Of a stretch of 64,000 bases of DNA, positions 1 to 10,832 are shown piece by piece (the first letter of the stretch is position 1; each line of letters opens with the position of its first letter). Position numbers and translations under genes: made by a program. Source of the stretch: Alentia gelatinosa (lineage: Eukaryota > Annelida > Polychaeta > Phyllodocida > Polynoidae); assembly GCA_950022655.1 (NCBI GenBank), contig OX465584.1, forward strand, positions 4,535,694 to 4,599,693, in the 5' to 3' direction. The notes under the pieces were generated by a model. The model did no database searches and was not told the origin of the DNA. It saw only the letters and a list, made by a program, of their open reading frames with translations.

Positions 1-90
1 TAGAATGGGCTTTACTATGTGAAAAGCAACTTTTTAGAATTTCTATATATCCTAATGTAATATTTAAATTAGTCGGGCGACCCCCGATTT
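1..90. repeat. Fragment of an AT-rich dispersed repeat
   Basis: It matches 23380-23475 (shared words TTTTACTATGTGAAA, TTTCTATATA, GGTGACCCCCGAT with small changes). The element continues past the left window edge. Function and family are not recognised. The region 91-180 holds nothing I can name. Confidence 0.5.
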
Positions 91-179
91 TTAAGTTGGA
101 CATATGCTTTACAAAACTTTGAGATGATCATTGGTTTTAATTTTCAACGCAAATTGTGTGACATGCCTGTACAGAGAAC

Positions 180-560
180 TTACCATAGTCAGGCGGGGGC
201 GTCAAAAACGTGGAGCCAATGTCGACAGGGTCTTTATCTGTATAAGAAAAGGAAATTCCGTTTTTTAAACATACTATGCTAGGCCCTAAACTGGAGTACA
301 TCCTGACCACATCGGGAGTGAAATCGGCTATATGGAATCAAGCCTTTAATCTCTTCCCAAATTTCTGATGTCATATCTTGTAGAGCTTATGGTTTACCTA
401 CCACATATAAAACGTTAGAATTCTGTCGGATCTGCTTGGAGTTTCTTCCCCACATAGACACAGACATACCAGAACTTCGCATGGAGAGTGAAGTCCCACG
501 AGAGTGAGAATCTCGTGTAGGGAAAAAACTTGAACCATATCTTCTCGTTGTAGTTCTAAA
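180..560. repeat. Dispersed repeat, second copy near 35900-36130
   Basis: The words AAAACGTTAGAATT, CACATAGA, GCATGGAGA and CGAGAGTGAGA follow each other in the same order at 35998-36120. The related block ends with GACGAAGTCGCTAGT at both 1397 and 36583. Family unknown; no coding sense. Confidence 0.5.
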
Positions 561-639
561 CTCAGCTATCCATCTTATCTCGTGATTTATGTTTAACCAT
601 GACGGAAATAGAATGTGATGCTGTGTCTTTTCTGATCTT

Positions 640-1176
640 AAGTGGGATTCACACGATGGGACAAATGGACCTGAGACTGGTGTACTTCACAGCTTTGCAC
701 CAGTCGGCTACTATTTCCAGCTGGGTACAAAGTTTCACAGATTGGGGTGACCTATAGTCTCAGGGTAACATGGCGGATTCAATTCACATGGGAAGACGTA
801 ACAGGTACATAGTTTGACCCCTACACAGGGTACACAGGGTACACAAGGTTCAGTTGCCGACTCAGGGTACTTCCCCGTGTGAATAGGTGTTATTTGAGAC
901 CACTGAGACTCACAGATTGGGGGAGAACATGTGAAATACATTTGTCTCACCAAAATGCCCCTCTAAATTTCAAACCTGTTTAAAGCAAAATCTCATTAGA
1001 TTCTGTTCCTTGTTAGGGGTGATTGTAGCAGACAACTGCAAGAGAAAAAAATTGTCTCAGCAAAAAGGAACCCTGTCATTCACACGAGGAGATTGTGTTC
1101 CAGTACCGAATCTCAACGGGATTTGTCTCAGACAACGGCCTGTGAGGTACGTGAATCCCACCGTGTGAATCCCACT
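640..1176. mobile_element. D-family MITE, copy 1, internally expanded
   Basis: The left end is AAGTGGGATTCACACGATGG; the right end is the same sequence inverted, preceded by CCTGTGAGGTAC. It is longer than the 235-bp copy at 2567 because of inserted sequence, including a short GGGTACACA triplication near 823-850. The ~100-codon minus ORF here is an accident of the repeat. Confidence 0.55.
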
Positions 1177-1781
1177 TTGGACAGCGACCTTTTGCTGGTG
1201 TCGGTCTGTAAACAACTGTGCATGCCACCTACAAGCTACTACCTGTGTCACACGAAATGATAGCCCTTTCAGACCTACGCTGGTTGTCGGCAATATTCTT
1301 GGCATTGCCATCATTTTACCTGTGTCACACAAAATAATACTGTACTCAAAATCCCTGGACATTCGCTAGAGGGCGTGCCGAAATTAGTCAGTCAGTGACG
1401 AAGTCGCTAGTCAACATTTTAAGAAAATGTAAACAGTAGTTGCCTCTAAGAGGTATTTTTGATGACCTCCTTTGTTTATACTACTTGTAGAGGTCATCAT
1501 GTAGAGGTCAAGGGCACTTGTATGCCACTGCCAGGAACCTGCAGGTATCCCCAGGCACAGACACACAAATCCCAGGCACTAAGTAGAGTGGTATGGGTAC
1601 TTTGCATTACTATGTAAATATTCCACAGGGGAATCTTCTTTTATTGGTATTTGAGTGGACATCATGTGATACACAATGGCGCCATCAAGTGCTTTTCTAA
1701 TAATGACAATTATCAGATTAAACCGGTTTGAATGGGTGACATATAATGATTTTTTTTAAAATTTTTGCTAACGGAATAGGT
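1177..1781. other. No gene seen
   Basis: Ordinary AT-rich sequence. It includes the GACGAAGTCGCTAGT block shared with 36583 and inverted copies of GAGGTCATCA near 1460-1507. No coding or RNA signal. Confidence 0.3.
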
Positions 1782-2127
1782 ACTTATATAGAACGTCCTG
1801 ACCATGCTGTACAAGTCACAGAACAAGATGCTAATTTACGGTATGTACGGACCGAGGCGTTTACGCCGAGTTCCGTACAAACGGTAAATTAGCATCGAGT
1901 TCTGTGACTTGCACAAGCATGGTTGGACGCTATATATTTACTATATACCCGAAATAAAAAATAAAAATCAATTAAATTTTTCTCAAAAACCAAAATTTTA
2001 ATAAATGTTTATGGGTAGGTAGTCCGTATTTTGGTGTACAGACCACTGGTCCGTACAGTATTTTTACGTCATATACCGAAACGGTGAGTATTAACAGTAT
2101 ATACGGCATGGGTATATAGTAAAATAT
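1782..2127. mobile_element. HT family V, copy 1 (palindromic head plus tail)
   Basis: Head 1782-1936 is a near-perfect palindrome (ACCATGCTGTACAAGTCACA against TGTGACTTGCACAAGCATGG) around the centre GGCGTTTACGCC. The tail follows at once and has ends TTTACTATATACCC and GGGTATATAGTAAA. A second copy of the head is at 15049. Confidence 0.6.
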
Positions 2128-2365
2128 ATCAATTCATCTGTTTGCTTAACATAGAAAAAGTACCTAGAAATATGGTTTTCCTCAATTCTTTCATTAACAA
2201 ATGTGTATGAGTTAGTATCTAAATGTGTAGTACTATCATTCTTCTATATTCGCTGAATGTTTAGAGAAGATGACAAGGGAATTACTGTGTGTGTAAAGGA
2301 ACTTCTATATTTTTATATAGAATTTCTATATATTCTTTTATAATTCTATCCTAATATCTCTAAAT
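2128..2365. repeat. Diverged AT-rich repeat
   Basis: It resembles 23221-23420 (CTCAATTCTTTCA, TAGTACTA, GAAAATGACA-like words in the same order). Family unknown. Confidence 0.4.
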
Positions 2366-2958
2366 TAAACTAGGAGCAAATAGTATGCCCATCATTGATG
2401 AATGAGCATGCAATTATAAATAAATAACAATTAAAATGTTTGCGTTAAATTCAGTCAATGGACAGTTTTCTGTAACCCACTTGCACCCAGTCAATTTGTC
2501 CTTTCTGTAACTGCCTGAGTCTAGGATCCAAGTATTTTGTTCTTGAGTGATTGGTCAAGGCCTCTAGAGTGGAATTCTCACGGTTGGATTCATGTACCTC
2601 ACAGGGTTCAAGATCTCATGCGATTCTGTTCCTTTTTAGGGGGAAATGTCTTAACAATTACAGTGGGGAAATCATGTCTCAGGAAAATGAAACCCTAGAA
2701 TTTAGACGAAGAAATTGTGTTCGAGTACAGAATCTCAGCAGGATTTGTCTCAGAAAAACACCCTGTGAGGTACATGATACCCATATTGTGAATCCCACTT
2801 CAGACCCTGAGATACTGGCTCCCTGCTCTGTTCTCACTATCACATTGAATAGTATGCAGATAGTGAAGGGACAGTTTCTGGAAGCACGTTGGAAGTTCAT
2901 TGTGACCACTCTAATCTCTAGGCGATGTATATAGTGCATGCAAGCACCCTCTAAAAAG
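2366..2958 (+). repeat. RL repeat copy 1, interrupted by a D MITE
   Basis: It begins AAACTAGGAGCAAATAGTATG and ends GCAAGCACCCTCTAAAAA. It shares its full word order with copies at 8058, 30951, 33699 and the 54765-55254 pair. The D MITE at 2567-2801 splits it. Intact copies at this point read GCCTCTAAGACCCTGAG, which gives the pre-insertion state. No coding sense. Confidence 0.65.
2567..2801. mobile_element. D-family MITE, compact copy of 235 bp
   Basis: Terminal inverted repeats of ~40 bp (AGTGGAATTCTCACGGTTGG; the right end contains CCCTGTGAGGTACATGAT). The inside contains GATCTCATGCGATTCTGTTC and TCTCAGCAGGATTTGTCTCA, the markers used to recognise the other copies. It sits inside RL copy 1. 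Confidence 0.7.
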
Positions 2959-3549
2959 TAGCATGGCCACCGTCATTCTCTAAATCAGCTATGCCTTCTA
3001 GAACACTTGGAGATCATCAGAAAATTGACATGGGTTTAGATTTTGAAGTTGAATTGCCGGATATATGCCTTTAAGGGCCATTTTCATTTATCAGTATGCA
3101 AGAGTATAAATTATCAATTGATGAACTTTTTTTCATTTTTTTTTCATTCAGGAACTTCCTTCTCAGACAACTAGTGATCCCCGAGAACAGAAAACGTAGG
3201 CGGGCCATGTGTAGAGAACCTTTTTTGTCGTGTTTCTATGAAATGTATCGCGTTTTTAGTGTTTTGTTGGAACTGCAGTCTTATTGTCTTCGACATCACG
3301 TGGTGGTCACGTGATGTCCACGTGATCAACACGGGGTCATCACGTGATCAGCATGCCCCGTGATTGATGTTAAGACCAGTATACTGCTGAAGTTTGCTCC
3401 TTTTTTTCATTTTTTTTTTCATTTCACATATTATACACAGGCAGTCTTCTGTATTAGCAGGTTTTGTGTGGCATTGCAATACATAGAGCAGTCAGTAACA
3501 TATTGTGGCATTGATGCTAAAGTACAATATACAATTGCAAATAGTATGA
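2959..3549. other. No gene; contains a CACGTG cluster
   Basis: AT-rich sequence without a recognisable gene. Four CACGTG hexamers lie at 3297, 3308, 3319 and 3341. The short ORFs here show no family features. Confidence 0.35.
3297..3346. promoter_or_regulatory. Cluster of four CACGTG E-boxes
   Basis: CACGTG occurs four times in 50 bp (3297, 3308, 3319, 3341), the first three spaced exactly 11 nt apart. CACGTG is the class B E-box bound by bHLH-ZIP proteins. It could also be a degenerate 11-bp tandem repeat; no gene start is visible nearby. Confidence 0.3.
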
Positions 3550-3695
3550 TTTATCCTACCCCTAATATAAAATCCCATAGGCATTGAGTTTCCGTATGCC
3601 ACGCTGACTGGCATACAGAGTTTTATATGCCACTAGTGGCATACAGGATTGTTATCATGTAATATTCCAAAATCGAGGAGACAGGGTAGGATAAA
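3550..3695. mobile_element. Tail-only HT element (TTTATCCTACCC ends)
   Basis: TTTATCCTACCCC at the left and GGGTAGGATAAAA at the right, with the internal GCCACGCTGACTGGCATAC block shared with 39540 and 62150. No palindromic head is attached. Confidence 0.6.
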
Positions 3696-4572
3696 ATCTA
3701 AACATCACTCAATTTCATATAATTGCTTATATGCCATTCATTGTCTTCCGCTACAAATATCACTCAGCTCCACTTCGTGATATCATGCCGCAAAGACAGC
3801 TCATGCCATATAAACAATCATATGAAACTTGGTGAAGTTTCATGATAATATATACTGTCTTTACGTTAGTCCTGTGTCATGTCTGTGAAGTCCTTGTCCT
3901 ACAGTCCACCTAATGTGACATCAAAGTGGAAGATCCAGGGTCCTGTTTCAGTAGGCTCGTGACATAAGGCCGAAACAGACATCAATAGCGGCACCAACAG
4001 TGCAAGCAACAGCGGAAAAAGACTAGCAAATATCAGAAAATCAGAGAGCCCAATCTTGTTCATATTTGGAACGATTATAGGTTATATGTATCCCCTACTC
4101 ATGTTAAAGTGTCATTGCTCTATTCCTACGAGAAGTGAGTGAAACTCCGCGTGTCATTGATTGAAATGTTGTGATCTGTCCGTATGGTGTCACAGACGCC
4201 ATCTAGACATGTCACGAAACTACTGAAACAGGTCCCTGGTTGGTGAACTTTGTATGTGGTAAAATCTTACATGAATCACAAACAAGATGTCTCGTGACTG
4301 GGGCAGAGAATCTAGCAGCGGCTCAGAATGCTCATTAATCAAAACATGACTCAGGGCAGACAATCTCCGTCAGAACTCAAGGATACAATAAAACGGGACG
4401 GAATCTAAAAAAAAGAAGACAGGAAACAATGTAAGGGAGTTATCACAAGCCTGTCCTAATACCGTGTTGTGCATCATAACTTTCCAACGAAAAGGAAGTT
4501 GTTAATCTATTGACGCAAGTGATACACTTAGAGGGTAAATATGGTAACTTTCCTTTTCACAGGAAATCGTTA
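3696..4572. other. No gene seen
   Basis: No ORF with family features, no RNA gene and no repeat shared with the rest of the window apart from short words. Confidence 0.3.
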
Positions 4573-4790
4573 AAGTGGGATTTACAGGATGGGATTCATG
4601 TACCTCACAGGGTTTAACCCTTTAAAGACGGGGGTCTGTGGCAGAGCCCTGTTGTTTGAGGCGGGCACTTTGGATTGGCATAACTCCAGAGGACGGGCCA
4701 AATTTTGTCTAAACCCATATTCCATTATTTGATCACATGATATGACACATCATTCTTATTTATATCATTTGGTTTACTAAATAATATATA

Positions 4791-5123
4791 CACAATATTG
4801 ACTGGTTTTAGATACAAGCGGCCGTATGCTCCGAGGAGTTTACGCGTAGTAATATCCGAGCGTATGCGAGGATATTGCGTAGAGTCAACTCCGAGGAGCA
4901 TACAACCGCTTTTTTCTGAAACCAGTCTATATTGTATTTATTATCCATCTTTTTTGACAAGTGGCATGTCGATATCCGTTTGTTTTAGTTATGCATTATT
5001 TTCCCATACGCACTATTTTTCCGTATGCGCCACCCGGATCATACAACATACCCGTATGCGCCGGGTATGTCCATACAAATTCCCTATGTGTTTTCTATGG
5101 ACACTTCGTATTAGGTAGATGGT
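4791..5123 (+). mobile_element. HT family II, copy 1
   Basis: The palindromic head (AATATTGACTGG...CCAGTCTATATTG) has arms with CCGTATGCTCCGAGGAG and the core GTAGTAATATCCGAGCG. The tail begins TTTATTATCCATC and ends TTCGTATTAGGTAGAT. ORFs crossing it are accidental. Confidence 0.65.
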
Positions 5124-5228
5124 AAAGAATACTGTATCATAGGTACATTCTCTGAAAGTTTCAGATGTATTGATCAATTATTTCTTCATAAAACAATGAA
5201 ATTGTAAATATCAATAAATTTCATAAAC

Positions 5229-5320
5229 AATGCCTCAAGGCATTATCCGGTCTCCGCGGGGGAATTCCTCAAGGCATTATCCGGTCTATGCTGGGGAATG
5301 CCTCAAGGCATTATCTGAAA
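5229..5320. repeat. Three ~37-bp tandem units with a small palindrome
   Basis: GCCTCAAGGCATTAT occurs three times at near-regular spacing, separated by CCGGTCTCCGCGGGGG-like linkers. The same palindrome marks the other piggyBac-like MITEs near 21800, 24860 and 45000. Confidence 0.55.
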
Positions 5321-5550
5321 GGGTTAAAATCTCATGCGATACTGTTCCTTTTTAGGGGGAAATGTCTTTTACAATTACAGGCGGGAAAACATGTATCAGG
5401 GAAATGAAACCCTATAATTTAGACGAAAAAATTGTGATCGAGTAGAGAATCCCAGCAGGATTTGTCTCAGAAAAACTCCCTGTGAGGTACATGATGCCCA
5501 TCGTATGAATCCCACTTAAACTAGTGAGGGAGGTTCCCAGAACAGGATGG

Positions 5551-5770
5551 AATAATGATTAAACCCAGGACATGATTTTTTTTCACATGGAACACTTTAT
5601 ATACATATGTGAGCAGGGCTAGAGTTCTGACGCTTCACAATTATCACTCACTTCTTTTGTACCTCCATTAGTGAAGAACACCTACTTTTTCACCTCCATT
5701 ACTGAAGAACACCTACTAAGCGGGCGTCATGGCAGCCCCCATGGCTCATAGGCTATATGCCATATAGATA
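5551..5770. repeat. Dispersed repeat, second copy at 21293-21519
   Basis: Shared in order: ATGGAACACTTT, AATTATCACTCACTTC, a doubled CACCTCCATTAxTGAAGAACACCTACT, GGGCGTCATGGCAGCCCCCA and CATAGGCTATATGCC. Family unknown. Confidence 0.6.
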
Positions 5771-6557
5771 CACAATACTCCACGAGTTTGGATGTGCCGT
5801 AAACGCCATCGAGGCAAAGCCAAGAAACGATTATGGCCCATCCAAACGAGTGCGGTGCATGATTTATCTCACCCCTTTTACTGACATTAAATAGCATCAC
5901 AATGTCAGAATAATTCAAATTACTTTGCAAATCTAGTTGGTTAATAGCGTATGACGTCATCTCACATTCACTCCGCCACGGCCATGGCGTAGTATTGTCA
6001 CTTTACGGGGGTAATTGTTGAGTATTTTTTTCTAACATTATTCCTATGGCTAAACTTATACCAGGGGTGAGATGAATGATGAGATGCCTTTTTATCAGAG
6101 GTGGATTAACTTGCGTAGTAAAGTGTGGAGATCGGAAATGGAGTGACCATATAGTATTATATTGATAACTAGGAGGTTACTCAACCCAGTACAGTAATTC
6201 AATTAATTAAAAGATTAATCTTATTGTTAACTGCTTATTTCAGGATCTAGTATACAATGAAGAAAAACACACAGGTGGATACATTTATAAAGGCTATCAA
6301 GCCAAAATGTTTCAGTTCTTGCTAAATTCACGATAGGAGATTACGTAGTCTAGTTCGGGGAGATTGCGGTCGCTTATAATATCTGAAAACAGTGAATAAT
6401 GTGTTTATTAACCACCGTTCCTCGCTAATAATTTTGGTGGTGATCTATCTGTAAAGATTTGAAACTTGATCAACGCGCCTCCTGTTGTTAAAAAAAATAG
6501 ACAGCTGTAGTTCGTAAATTGCCCGTGAGGCGGCAGTCAGTTTGTAACACTTTGCCA
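5771..6557. other. No gene seen
   Basis: No supportable gene or complete element. 6061-6075 (GGGGTGAGATGAATGA) resembles an HT tail end. Confidence 0.3.
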
Positions 6558-6620
6558 TGTTGGTTTTATACGGTCATCGGAGGATGGCTAATACGATAAA
6601 TTACAGGACATGACAGTGCG
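6558..6620 (+). pseudogene. THAP-like exon relic, copy A
   Basis: One frame reads CWFYTVIGGWLIR, stop, ITGHDS. It aligns residue for residue with the better-preserved sequence 190 bp downstream (VIG[GA]W..R..TGH). An in-frame stop rules out function. THAP zinc-finger proteins commonly start with a short Cys-containing exon ending in a Gly-His segment; that family assignment is only a suggestion because the second Cys is missing. Confidence 0.22.
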
Positions 6621-6747
6621 TCGAGGATTTGGATTCCGACAGAACATTTCCTGGCGGTTCTAACGGTGTTTGGATTGTTCAGATCTGATCATTAGATCTG
6701 TAGTTATGAGCAGTTGAAAAGCATTTGACGTTCGATTTTAACCCGCG

Positions 6748-6816
6748 ATGGTAAACATGAAATGTTACGCTGTCATCGGAGCATGGATTACACGCCAAAA
6801 TACAGGACACAACGAG
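6748..6816 (+). pseudogene. THAP-like first-exon relic, copy B
   Basis: ATG at 6748 opens 23 codons (MVNMKCYAVIGAWITRQNTG then HNE) that run into the donor GAG|GTAAGA at 6817, phase 0. A methionine, a cysteine about five residues in, and a Gly-His near the end are reminiscent of THAP domain N-termini, but the expected second cysteine is absent. It is paralogous to 6558-6620. It could equally be chance; no downstream exon was found. Confidence 0.25.
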
Positions 6817-7375
6817 GTAAGAACTCATTAACGACTGTAATCTGACCCATTATGGAGTTTAGGAGACACCGCCACAGATGAATTTACTAAACTTGAACTA
6901 TTCTGTAGTTCACATCGAGTGGGACGTTGTGTGATTGTCTCCTGCTCTCACTGCATGTATTAGTTCGTATTTCGCTCGCTAGGGGCCTGGGGGCTGTTGA
7001 ATAATTTTGTCCTACACTGGGACAAAAGCGGCAGAACTGTCAGCCCAGGGAAGACATTTTGTAGGAGAGTAGGCCTGTCCCGTTGAATAACACATGTCCC
7101 TGCAAGGTAGAGAAATCCCAGGTACAAAGTGTCCTCTATGACCTGTCTTTGGGAAGGGTATGTTTTAAGTTGTTTACTCCCACAGGAAGGAGAATTTCAC
7201 TTTTCAGTAGGCCTGAGAGAGTCGGGGAAGATATGGGTCAACCTTATTCAACACCTAGAGGACTAACTATCAATGCTCCTCCGCCAGGAGAGTCTTGGGG
7301 AAGGACTATCTCTGTTATTCAACTGAAACTGTCCTAGGACGTCTCTTTGGGGTCCGAACTGTCTTTGGATATATA
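6817..7375. other. No gene seen
   Basis: An ORF at 7083-7337 has no family features and runs into the HT element that follows. No RNA gene or array. Confidence 0.3.
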
Positions 7376-7500
7376 GACAATAATCGATGGTTTTGTGGAC
7401 AGGCGGTCGTAAACCACGAGAGGTTGACGCGTAGTAATACACGAGCGCTAGCGAGTGTATTACGAGGTCAACCGCGAGTGGTTTATAGAGCCGAAGTGTC
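7376..7500. mobile_element. HT family I head, copy 1 (right arm decayed)
   Basis: AATAATCGATGGTTTTGTGG opens the left arm. The core GTTGACGCGTAGTAATACAC and its inverse follow. The right arm breaks down after TAGAGCCG, and no tail follows. Confidence 0.6.
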
Positions 7501-7631
7501 CAGCCGGATCGAAGAATTTATACTGGAGATGAGGTAAAGGCTGAAAACTTATCTTCCTCCTCTCTCCAGAATTGTGAATCGTGAATCGTGATACATCTTG
7601 TAAGATCTGGTCGTGCACTTACCACTGTCTG

Positions 7632-7850
7632 CGTGTAGCCCCTATTATCGCTCAAACGGGACTTTTCCACCACAGCAGTTCAACCAGATATTCTCACATG
7701 ATTCAGTCTGTAGCCCCTATTATCGCCCCACTACAGCGATTCAACTAGATATTATCACAATTCAATCTGTAGCCCCTATTATCGCTCAAAAGGAGTTATT
7801 CCACTGCCGCGATTCAACCAGATATTCTCACACTATTCATCCCGACCCAG
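7632..7850 (+). repeat. Three imperfect tandem units of ~60-75 bp
   Basis: TGTAGCCCCTATTATCGC recurs at 7634, 7709 and 7768, each followed by a CAACxAGATATT block. The 110-codon ORF here is the repeat read through. Confidence 0.5.
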
Positions 7851-8057
7851 AGAGTCAAGAAATCGGCCATGATCGGCGTATATCGCACGTTCTGGTGGAA
7901 TCCTACTTTAAGGCAAACATATGTACAAATATGGTTTCTTTATGAGTATCGTTCAATTTCTCATCATGACCTATTGGCCACTGAGTTTTAGTCCATGCGG
8001 TTGGCTTGACAGTCTGTAGGGTTTTGAGGATTAATAACATGTTCAGCGTTCAATATG

Positions 8058-8465
8058 TAAACTAGGAGCAAATGAATGAGCGTGCAATTATACATGAATA
8101 ACAATTAAACGGTTTGAGTTACATTCAGTCTATGGATAGTTTTCTGTAAGCTAATGGAACCCAGTCAACCTGTTATTTCTGCAACCACCTGGGTCTAGGA
8201 TTCAAAAATATCAAGGTCAAGCACCAATAGGTCAATGAGGTATTTCAGTCTCAAGTGATTGGTCATGGTCAGCTGAGCATGCCTCTAAGACCCTGAGACA
8301 CTGGCAACCTGCTCCTTTCACACTATCACAGTGAATAGCATGCAGATAGTGGAGGGATAGTTTTCTGGCAGCACGCTGAAAGTGTATATATATGTGACCA
8401 CTCTAACCTGTTGGTCTATAGATGATGTATGTATATAGGCCTGCAAGCACGCTCTAAAAAGAGAC
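8058..8465 (+). repeat. RL repeat copy 2
   Basis: AAACTAGGAGCAAATGAATG to CACGCTCTAAAAAG, uninterrupted. It supplies the empty site for the D insertion in copy 1. Confidence 0.65.
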
Positions 8466-8739
8466 AAGGATAGCTATGGGATTAGGTTTCGGAGTGAACG
8501 TTCTTGAAACTCCTTGAAGGCTTTGTAAGTTGGGATATTTCTAGAGTCTGTTGGTAGGATATTCCAGGTTTTGGCACCATGGTACAGTACACTTCTCATG
8601 AAGGTATTGTTTTGGGGTCTTACAATTTAAAAAACTGGTGCATTATGCATTCTGGTGTCCCTAGTGGGTTCCTGGACAATATTTTTATCATTCTTCTTCG
8701 TATACATATAATTGAGTACATGTGAAGTTCTCCTGTCTT

Positions 8740-9004
8740 TGTAAGACTTTGTGGGTTCGAGTCCCACGCCCAGCAGTGGTAGATTTACTGCTATAACAAA
8801 GGCCATCCTTCTCATACCATGTTTATGTGGTGTGGGAAGTAAAAGAACTCTCACCTCGGTAAATGTGTAGGGGTCAGATTTCTACCTGAATTCATCACAT
8901 AGATTCGAGCACCACCCTTGTGGTGTAAAAGAACCTTGAGAAACTCTGGAAAGGACCAATAATGGTTAAATGGACGTAAAATCAAACCAAACACAAACAC
9001 ACAC
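8740..9004 (+). mobile_element. tRNA-derived SINE, 5'-truncated
   Basis: It starts within the tRNA-like part (GTAAGACTTTGTGGGTTCGA, the T-arm region) and ends in an AAACCAAACACAAAC tail. Direct repeats TCTCCTGTCTT at 8729-8739 and 9005-9015 flank it, as expected for LINE-driven retroposition with 5' truncation. Related copies: 17693 and 20473. Confidence 0.75.
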
Positions 9005-9015
9005 TCTCCTGTCTT

Positions 9016-9424
9016 CGAGATAGGGCAATTGGGATGACCTATGTATGGAGATCACAGGGATACGTGGGGGTGATCCTGTGACCACTCGTAGACCATTCTG
9101 ACTTATTCCAAAGGAATCTTATTCAAAACTTACAAAATTCCACCATTTGAATTTGAACTACTTGCTTTGGTATACATCCTTCAAATTATCCCCAAAAGAA
9201 TCATAATATCAGAATTACATTTGATGTAAGGTGTTTGTGAGACTTATTTCTTATACTTGATATTAACCGCTGGTAGTGGACAAAAAATAACACCCATTTC
9301 ACTGGCCGAGAATCATATTTCGTATCTCATGAAAGAAAGAGCGATATAAAATGACCGTATTATTGTCTATGTGGGTTTCCTGTTATTTTAAATGATGTCT
9401 TTATGGAAGACGGAGACAATAATC
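9016..9424. other. No gene seen
   Basis: Nothing recognisable. Confidence 0.3.
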
Positions 9425-9600
9425 AATGATTATTTTTATGGTGAGATAAATTCAGAACCTTATTCAAGTTTACAGTCAGAGCTGGATCCCATCTCATTTG
9501 AATCGCTACGTAATTCACACGACTTCGCCTTGTGACTTACTACGTGATTCAAACTCGATGGGATACGAGCTCTGACTCTGAACCATTATAGGTTTCCCTA
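9425..9600. mobile_element. HT family IV, copy 1
   Basis: The head is a palindrome: CAGAGCTGGATCCCATCTC against GATGGGATACGAGCTCTG, centre GACTTCGCCTTGTGAC. GGTGAGATAAATTCAGAACC, the tail end, precedes it. Other copies: 12877, 49305, 57440. Confidence 0.6.
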
Positions 9601-10133
9601 TAGTAAATCCAATTCTTCTTTCTTGTTTATTCAGTATCGCTATTTCAGAAAAAAGAATATCACCCCAGAACAGTGTCTAGAATGATCAGCAGCCTGGTAG
9701 AAAATAGAAGATTTTTACTCGCTGCTTAGAGCAGACCACGAAGTTCATTGTGCCCTTCAGCATCCACTAATGACCTTGCAATATGCTTACGACAACGAAA
9801 AATGAGGCTTCAAGCATGAGGCTCGCAGGGCGGATATTAGGCTTTAGGCTCGCTCCTATGGAGTTGAAATTGGCAATAGAATAATCCATAGCTTATTTCA
9901 GCAGCTGACAGTGAACGTCTGCCGGCTTGAATATGAGATTAGGCGCCATGTTTATACATGACCTTAATGAATCTCAAGGTTACATCTGAGGTCATGTTCT
10001 CTGAAAACTCGGCTTGGTAAGGATTTTTTTTTTTATTGATTTATTCTTTCGAATATTTTAGCTTAATTCTCTTTATTTTCCGTATTTTCGCGAAGATCGT
10101 GTTTTAAACGTAAATCTCCCTCGTAGTTTACAT
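9601..10133. other. No gene seen
   Basis: AT-rich, with GGCTCGCAG/GCTTTAGGCTCGC near-repeats at 9810-9860. Nothing codes. Confidence 0.3.
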
Positions 10134-10265
10134 ACACAATAATGACCGGTTTTATGTACGAGTGGTCGCAATCTCCGCGTAATTGACGTGTAGTGATATC
10201 CGAGAGCATAGCGAGGATATTACGTCGTCAACTACGAGGAGCTTGCCAGACCTTGCCATTGTGGG
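10134..10265. mobile_element. HT family III head, copy 1 (truncated)
   Basis: AATAATGACCGGTTTTATGT opens the left arm. The core AATTGACGTGTAGTGATATCC and its inverse follow. The right outer arm is lost after GAGGAGCTTGCCAGACC. Confidence 0.55.
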
Positions 10266-10367
10266 ACATTCAGATTTCCTAATAGTATGTACCATTATTC
10301 ATACAAAGTAGTGAGATGATACTACAAAGCAAGAAAGGAATAAAGGAGATGCTAAATAGATAACATT

Positions 10368-10820
10368 ACATATACAATAATGACTGGTTTTGTGTACGAG
10401 TGGCCATACTCTCCAAGTAGTTGACACTTAGTAATATCCGAGAGATTAGTGAGGATATTATGTCGTCAACTACGAGGAGATTAGGGTCACTCGTATACAA
10501 AACCAGTCATTATTGTTTTATTACGCACCTACAAGATTAATAACAAGTCTATTGCAATTAAAAGGTTTCTGTAAGCCATTTAGTTCCAGACACCACAGCA
10601 CTGTCAAGCATGGCAGTAATTCGGTGTAGACTTACGCTAACAATGTAGTTCGCCATTAACCTGTGGTTTTAGCATGCAAAGTGTGTTATGACAGTGATTT
10701 CTGATGGTAAATGAGATTATTATGATTGATTCTAAATAATTGGCATTGAATAAATAAGACACTTATTTCGAAGTACATGATGATTCGACCTCATTATGAA
10801 CAGGACTATTTTTCCGGAAT
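10368..10820 (+). mobile_element. HT family III, copy 2
   Basis: Complete palindrome 10373-10518 (AATAATGACTGGTTTTGTGT arms), then a tail starting TTTATTACGCACC and containing AGTTCCAGACACCACAGCAC. The tail is collinear with 18820-19110 and, inverted, with 23565-23880. Confidence 0.6.
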
Positions 10821-10832
10821 CTCCTGCAGTAT

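Larger units (their letters stand above)
4618..5323. mobile_element. piggyBac-like element inside the D MITE, with TTAA target
   Basis: TTAA at 4614-4617 and 5324-5327 flanks an element starting CCCTTTAAAGACG and ending GAAAGGG. The uninterrupted D sequence is known from 2620-2640, so the insertion point is exact. It in turn contains HT family II (4791-5123) and a short tandem block, giving three layers of nesting. Confidence 0.7.
4573..5518. mobile_element. D-family MITE, copy 3, host of a nested insertion
   Basis: The left arm (AAGTGGGATTTACAGGATGG...CCTCACAGGG) ends at 4613. The rest of the element resumes at 5328 with TCTCATGCGATACTGTTCC and finishes with the inverted terminal repeat. 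The interruption is a piggyBac-like element, as comparison with the compact copy at 2567 shows. Confidence 0.7.

Noticed and set aside
2551..2939. 127-codon plus ORF and 86-codon minus ORF
   Set aside because: They lie in a D MITE nested in an RL repeat and cross its borders.
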